DNA from: Nephromyces sp. MM_2019
Lineage: Eukaryota > Apicomplexa > Aconoidasida > Nephromycida
Assembly (NCBI GenBank): GCA_015657535.1
Contig: JADHZB010001053.1
Location: 3,158-42,654, forward strand
Direction of reading: 5' to 3'
Length of the DNA stretch: 39,497 bases
Position 1 is the first letter of the stretch. Each line of letters opens with the position of its first letter. The position numbers and the translations under genes are program-made. Shown piece after piece: positions 33,501-39,497 of the stretch. The notes below the pieces were generated by a model. It saw only the letters and a program-made list of their open reading frames with translations. It did not search any database and was not told where the DNA came from.

Positions 33501-34047
33501 CAACGTGCATCTTTATTATTCGCAAATATCTCGTTCAGCGTGAGAAATATTTGGCGCTATTCGAAACTTCGCGTACTTCACATTGCAAAACTTACAAGAG
33601 TATTCAGTATCAAGGTTTAACTAACACATTAAACTCTTTCTCAAGCAATAATTAACATAGAAAAGTTCTAATTTTTTCTTCCCCTGCTATTTACATTGCC
33701 CATTTTGCTAACATCGAAGAAAATTTTATCGAAATCCTAATTTCTCACTTGAATTTAATCATAAAATTTAATTTGTGGGCAGAAGAGCATATGTGCAATC
33801 CCAGAGACAATTACAATGATAAGATATCTCGTTTCCATCCGAATTCTCCGGATTATCTCAAAGCAGGTACTCAAAATCATCTTGCGTTAAAAAAACTAGC
33901 TTCAAAACGCTAAGAAGCGTGCATTGTTGATTTATGAATGTAAAAAATAGATATTCAAAATCTTTTACAATAATCTTTCCTAGATAAGAGCCTGACGATG
34001 TCAAGATTTACGGCGAAAAGCCTGAGAAATGCTTCAGTCCAGTTTAA
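30596..34047 (+). CDS. Secreted M14 zinc carboxypeptidase (about 14 exons)
   Basis: Removes C-terminal residues from peptides using one zinc ion. Exons: 30596-30696, 31012-31147, 31229-31256, 31358-31454, 31524-31538 (15 nt), 32030-32061, 32126-32177, 32234-32283, 32426-32497, 32734-32862, 33114-33168, 33454-33488, 33783-33866, then one from about 33984. All joins to 33866 are phase-perfect. The start MKQLYSFTLVAAWAFFDVVV is a signal peptide. Zinc ligands are H83 and E86 in AGEHARE and H193 in LSVHTG. Substrate residues are R142 and N151-R152 in GVDLNRNW, Y241 in LPYKAYG stands at CPA Tyr248, and E264 in FAFEIFD is the catalytic glutamate. No long propeptide is visible between signal and catalytic domain. 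The C-terminus is unsure: acceptor TAAG at 33988 gives EKPEKCFSPV and stop at 34045-34047, while acceptor CCTAG at 33983 gives another frame ending at donor gtaaga (34061). The family is certain. Confidence 0.88.
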
Positions 34048-35147
34048 CAGCTGTTTCAGCGTAAGATATCGTTTAGCATAGTGGAAGAAGCCGTGACTAT
34101 ATGCAGTATTCCCGAAACTCGCAGACTTTTAATCCACCTCCAAGGCAATATAAAAAATTAGCGAAAAAATGGAGTAAAATTTTCTTGGAATTGGCTGAAA
34201 TTGCTCTGCAGCTCCCTTAAGTTTTTTTTACCTCCGCTTGAATATTCTTCTACGAAGCCTATTAAAAAACCCCAAGCTAATGTTACTCACTCTTGAATAA
34301 ACCCACTACCCTAAGCAAGATTTAGCTTTTCTTTAGGCTGATCTAGCCATCCCTGCTAGAGCCAAGAAGATATTTCAAGTTATTCTCGTAGAACTTCAAA
34401 CTAGGACTTGATGTAGCTACACAGATGAAAATTTTTTCAACTCTAAAGATATCTTCAAGCAAAAGCTAATTTCGAATTATCTCTGCCTATGACCCCGATG
34501 GGATGACGGCAATTATTGCGGACCTTTTAAGTGTGAAGACCATCTTAATCATGAAAGCACGACGTAGCAGCGTACAAAGCGTACAAGTAATAAGAAAGAT
34601 CACAAGTATCTTCATGGGGAAGAGTTTAAACACAGAAGTTTGACGATACACTGACTAGGAAAGGGAGTTGCTTCACATTTTATAAGTAGGTATTCAAAAT
34701 TTGAAGCAATGGTAAAAAAAATCAAAGAATAACCTTTCAAATTAGCTGAAAAGTGTATGAAACAATTCACGGCACGTCATTATCAAGTTTCACATATATG
34801 AAAGCACAGCAGGAGAATCAGTGTGTGAGTTTCGATGTCTTCCACAAATTGTACTTCCGTCAGGTAACGTTAAAAACTTCAAAAAAAGATGGTATTGTCA
34901 TTCAGCAGGAAGAAAAATTGCCTGATTGATCAAGCGATGGCCTTTTTATAGAGAAAAGCAAAGATCTAAGTTGTTCTGATGCACAGCCTAGCAGGCACAA
35001 TGATTTTTGGTGATACAATGTTAATCCTGTCTTTTTTCTAGTATATATATTCACAAAGAGGCAGGTCCAGGGGGTTAAGTGCGTTACAGTGGGATATGCG
35101 CCTTTGGGCATGAAAATACGCAAGGAAAATATCGAAATGCACAAAAA
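34048..35147. other. Convergent intergenic region, no supported gene
   Basis: Lies between the carboxypeptidase 3' end and the stop of the minus-strand gene at 35148. A frame at 34061-34163 (+) reading KISFSIVEEAVTICSIPETR could be a further 3' exon of the carboxypeptidase if the alternative terminal splice is used. A minus frame at 34902-35144 has no motif. Otherwise AT-rich sequence with nothing recognised. Confidence 0.35.
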
Positions 35148-38100
35148 TCAAGGCAATTGCATTAGGGGCATGCGCACAGCATTGCAGCTTCCAGTCTCAT
35201 GTCGGAAATATCCATTTGTTGGGATTAGAAGCCTTTCCCCCAAGAATTTCAAATTTAAATAGTAAGGTTTCTTTTGAATCGTTGTTTTCTCATTTGCTAC
35301 AATTTCGCTGCTTTGAAGGTGACCAAAAGAAGCTTTGCGGTTCTGATTGGGCACCTGGGCGTTGAATCCGTGTAATGCTACACTTTTATTGTTAGAATTT
35401 AAAGTGACTTTGTGCATCTTTGAAAATCTGTGGGTAGTGGAGAAGCGAAAGAATCACAGTTATATATACGCAAGAAAATAAAAAGTTTCACGGCTAATTA
35501 CCTTTTTATATTAATCGGGCCTAGGAAAGCGACAAGAGTATCAAATAAGGATGTAGTAAATTCACATGAATGCTAAAAAAAAACCAGGAACGTGTATGTT
35601 TAAGAGAAACCAAATGATTAGCTAAAGTTATGTATGTATAGATGTTGTCCCAGGATTTTGTGTAATTTGGTCTATCCGGTTCAAAGAGAGAAGAAACCGA
35701 TAGAAGTTATAAAAATCGCAGCAAAATGCCTACATAATTCGGTATCTGTAAGTTTCACAAGCTTAAATAAGCGTAGGCTAATGTATTACATAGAAGGATC
35801 AAGCCTATACACAGGAAATAAAAATGATAGGTGATCAAGGGTGGTATAAAATTAAAAAATATTCGACTTCTCAAAAAAAGGGATAAAGATTTCAACAAAA
35901 AGCATGCAAATACAATCATTCTTCTTGGGCAAACAGATCGCAAATATATCATTTGACAAGGTAAGAAAAGTTTTCGACATGTGATTAGGAAGAAAAAAAC
36001 CTATTTTGCTGACGAACCTAGATCGAGACACACGACGCACAAAGTTCTGCTCAGATTTCAAAAGTTTCCAATAATTCACAGAAGCCTCGGCCAAGCTCTC
36101 TTCAAGAAAAAAAGGACTAAGGGGTAGCGCAGAGGCGTAAGTCTCAGCATTCAATTCGGTTTTAAGCGTAGCTGATGACAGATCGTTGGTACTATCATTC
36201 AAAATACCGTGAAAAAACTCGGAAACAAGTGTCTTCAAAGTCACTTGCACCCGCTTTCTATCGCTAAATAGCTCCTTTATCGCATTAAGATAACGTGCCG
36301 TTTCATCGGTTGTATTAGCTAGAGGATGTATATGCACTTCACTGCCTTTTAGAGGCAAATTCATCAGAGTAGTTCCGCTGCTATAAAAATCATTGCTCTG
36401 GATGTTGGACGCAAATTTACGCTCCGTCGAAGAAAATGCCAGAGAATGATGTACTCGGCAATCAAAGCAGGAGATCAAGTGCAACGGAGGTTCCAGCTGA
36501 TGTTTAGAGTGCAGATGGAAGATATCTTGATACTGTGTCGACTCCTTTTTTAATTTCCCGGCTTTGCTAAACTATAGGCAAAAGGTAAATACATAAGGTT
36601 AACGCATTTTAAGATGCTTTAAAGCTGATAACTAGCGTGCAATCTCATAGAAAAATACAAACTCACGACCTGCTCAGGGGGAGAGTAGCACTCACTAAGC
36701 AGCCCAAAAATCCAAACCAGCAATAAAAATATTGTATCAGTTAATAGCACCTCTTGCTACTAGCTGTCACGAGTTTTTGTGTGCGTGTGTGCGCGCACAA
36801 GATATGTTGTCAACCAGTGATTGGCCTTAGAGAATTTCACAAACACGCACGAGTTTCTCAGAACAAAACCCACATGTAGTTGCAGGCAAGAAAAAATACC
36901 ATAATTCCTCTTGGAAAGAATATATTGTTGCTACGATATAACTAAAAGACCTGCTGTCTGTCATGAAAAAAATTGGTATATTAAACTCTTTTGTACTATT
37001 TCAGGTACATGAAAAAATCCTTTAGTAATTAACAATGCTTAAAGAGAGTCTCATTCTAATGCATAAAATCACTATTTTAAAGCACTAAAAAGCATTTTAA
37101 AACGTGGCATCGATATTGTGTTCAAGAGGAGGTAAGAGTACCCGCCAGTCGAATTTACTCTAGACACCAGGGTTGTGTGTAACGATAGAGGAAAATGTTT
37201 TCGCATGATGCTTGTTACGCGTTACAAATCAAAGGGTATCGGGGGTGCTTCACACACACAAGCAGTCCGAATACCTTCTCCACGGTATCGAGCCAACTGG
37301 GAGACATCGACTACTCATAGAGGTAGTTGAGCTCACAGAGTAGCACTTGGAGTCATGCACAGTGTTCAACTTCATGCTGATGCACACATGGGCACATGCT
37401 TGCATACACTAGCACACTAACACATACCTGCGCATATTTGTGAGCATATGTAAACACGAATATACCTGCATACACACACAGGCAAACTTAAGCGCACACA
37501 CAGAAAAAAATGAGCAAACGCTCAAGAGTTTGAATTCCTTCTCCCACCTAAAAGTAATCGAAAAAACGCACACACATCTCTACACAGAAAAAAACGCGCG
37601 CAACCGCAAAAACAGGGTGTAACAGATACAGCTATAAAAACATACCTGCACACACACAATTGCACCCACAAACCGGCGCACAAACACCTGCACAAATACG
37701 GCTGCGCTCACAAACTTGCACCCACAGATGCTTATAGACACACCTGTACACAGACCTAAACCCACAGACCATCAAAGATACACCCATACACACATACTTA
37801 CTCGCAAAAACTATTACAGACACAACCACACACAAAAAAATGAGCACAAAATGCACACTCACTTCCACGCACACACGCATGCACGTATATTAGATCAAAA
37901 GGTTCGCACTAAAATATGATACCTTGAAATCAGCGCTGCTGAAACTAAAGCCATACTGTGTCATTAGGGAAATTATCTTGAATAGCTTCTTTATACTCTC
38001 AGATCGAGAAGCTTTGCCTTCAGCGGAATCATGTTCAGCAGTTTCGACTGAAGACGCCATTGGGTCCTTCAGTGGCCCAAATATATGAAGTTTGGCATTC

Positions 38101-39256
38101 CGATTGTATTCTAAAGGCAACGAAAGAGCTTTAAAACTGCTTAAAATCGATGCTTCATGCTTAATTTGGTAAGAAAAGCCGGTGAATTATCAGAAAAGAC
38201 GTTTTCTATGTTTTATTAGAGAGGAAGAGGGGGAAAGATAAAGTGAGAGAGTCATAGAGAGGTCTAAACCTTCCAATCTGTTTCAAAATAAACACTTTTA
38301 CCTCATGAAAATCGATAGCTAAAGATTTGAGTATCATAAAATTTTGGGGGAAACAGATTCACACGTACTAGCAGACTACTTAGACTCGCTCACACCTCAA
38401 AAAATAAATGAACAAACACATAACACACCATTCACCTAATTATGCTAGCCATCACAAATGAAGACCTGCAAAATTATACACACAAAATGTAATACATAAA
38501 CTCTCTATAATCTCTTCCTGCTCGTTGCCAGAAGATATATATCGGAGTTACCAACTATCCGCTGCAGCTCTGCTACTCTCTGATATCTCTGATGAAAGCT
38601 ACTCAATATGTATAGGGGCAGATTTTAAAAAAAGAAACCAGTTCTCCTGAATTGGGGGGAAAAACGAGCAGAAGAGAGGGGGGGCGTACATACAATCACC
38701 TCCAGATGTTTTCAGAGGAGTTTCTCCTCAATTAGTGGAAACTTTCGTAGAAGAGAAAGGAGGAGTGCACATACACCCCACCTCCATCAAATCTTGTTCA
38801 GAAAATCCCCTCCTCAATCCACACACACCCTTTACAGCGCATACTACAGTGTACATACACCCCATCAACACCTGCAGCACTCCAATCCTAGACCCAACTC
38901 TGCATCCACTTACCCTCTATCCAAGCAGAAAACTGAGTTCCAAGTAGTTGAGTGATGAAGCTATGATCAGAGAGAATGGCAGCCAGCAAATAATACGAAG
39001 ACTCGGCAACGAATGAACGGCTTGAAGTTTTGCAGGCGAGTATAGGGATAGCTGATGACGTCATAGCCTTCATCGCATCTATTCGCTGCCTTAGAAGCTG
39101 CTGATAAAATCGATCTAAAAACTGTGGAGCAGACTTCCATCTTTGAGGAAAACCGTAGCTCAAGTTAGACACAGCGAAGAGGTAAGGCAGAAGCATACCA
39201 TAGCTCGTTAGAACATAAGAAGCAGCTCTTAATGAAGCGGAATACAAGCAATCAGC
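35148..39256 (-). CDS. 3' part of a large unrecognised minus-strand gene
   Basis: Five exons join in phase. 38914-39256 (acceptor TTCTCAG, donor GAGG|gtaagtg) encodes a leucine- and aromatic-rich helical stretch, including YGMLLPYLFAVSNLSYGF. 38552-38588 reads EISESSRAAADS (donor gtaact). 37923-38139 contains LEYNRNAKLHIFGPLKDPM and SIKKLFKIISLMTQYGF. 36018-36571 (acceptor CTATAG) is 554 nt, including HLISCFDCRVHHSLAF and RYLNAIKELFSDRKRVQVTL. 35148-35427 (acceptor CCACAG) is terminal and ends MPLMQLP then TGA. Phases are 1, 2, 0 and 2. About 415 residues are visible and the 5' end lies beyond the window. There is no signal peptide or catalytic motif; helical content suggests a scaffold or HEAT-like protein, but that is inference. 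CA-rich intron sequence separates exons, as in the SCYL1-like gene. It converges on the carboxypeptidase. Confidence 0.6.
37380..37880. repeat. Degenerate CA-rich low-complexity tract, about 500 bp
   Basis: Long degenerate array of ACACA, CACACCTG and ACACCCA-type words in the intron between exons 37923-38139 and 36018-36571 of the right-hand gene. The sense strand of that gene reads TG-rich. The minus-strand frames at 37580-37880 (C/V/F-rich) are a by-product. Confidence 0.82.
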
Positions 39257-39497
39257 CTGAGAAATGAGATCTGAAGAGAAAGAGAGGGAGTGACAAAGAA
39301 AGAGAGAGAAAGGAGTTCTAGAAAGAGAGAAAGGAATGTATGATGTCTTGAAAACCGCTTATACATTGCTTTTTATATCTTTTATATGTTCAAGTTTTTA
39401 GCCGAGATTTATATACGATATGTTATGCCTGTAGATAATTGTTTATTTAGTGCTTAGTTTAAGTTTGTGTCGTGTGTGTGGGGGGAAGGGGGGTGTG
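39257..39497. other. Intron and GA-rich tract at right edge
   Basis: Upstream of the acceptor at 39257 this is intron of the minus-strand gene. It contains a GAGA purine tract (about 39270-39333) that forms the polypyrimidine tract of that acceptor on minus, and ends in a G-rich run (GGGGGGAAGGGGGG). No further exon identified before the window ends. Confidence 0.5.

Noticed and set aside
37580..37880. C/V/F-rich minus-strand open frames
   Set aside because: Translation of the degenerate CA tract inside an intron of the right-hand gene.

Overview
The window looks like a piece of an intron-rich, AT-rich protist nuclear genome, most likely an alveolate or apicomplexan. Exons are mostly short (15-560 nt), and GT-AG introns with TACTAAC-like branch points join in consistent reading phase. 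Degenerate TTTAGGG (apicomplexan/plant-type telomere) units lie in one intron, and long CA/TG microsatellite tracts fill other introns. A complete urate oxidase in such a background recalls the tunicate-associated apicomplexans Nephromyces and Cardiosporidium. That placement is inference only; no search was run.

Layout. 252-331: tRNA-Leu(AAG). 3094-5027 (+): 3' half of a spliced protein of unknown family. 5508-6419 (+): intronless urate oxidase, followed 36 nt after its stop by a perfect 18-bp hairpin (6456-6495). 7762-8529 (-): the last three exons of an unrecognised gene that converges on the uricase; a further coding exon lies near 10144-10220 (-). 11281-26057 (-): a SCYL1-type pseudokinase/HEAT-repeat gene, rebuilt here exon by exon, with its 3' region only partly resolved. 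26439-27837 (+): a tentative spliced gene, head to head with the SCYL1-like gene. 30596-about 34047 (+): a secreted M14 zinc carboxypeptidase of about 14 exons, including one of 15 nt. 35148-39256 (-): the 3' part of a large unrecognised gene that runs off the right edge.

The genes do not form a pathway. Uricase degrades purine-derived urate, the SCYL1-like protein would act in Golgi/COPI traffic or tRNA export, and the carboxypeptidase would trim peptides in the secretory route or outside the cell. The orientation pattern is tandem (unknown gene then uricase), convergent (uricase against the 7762-8529 gene), a run of minus genes, a divergent pair near 26.1-26.4 kb, and convergent again near 34-35 kb. 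Exon models come from manual reading of splice signals and phase. They are firm where family motifs carry across the junctions and weak elsewhere.
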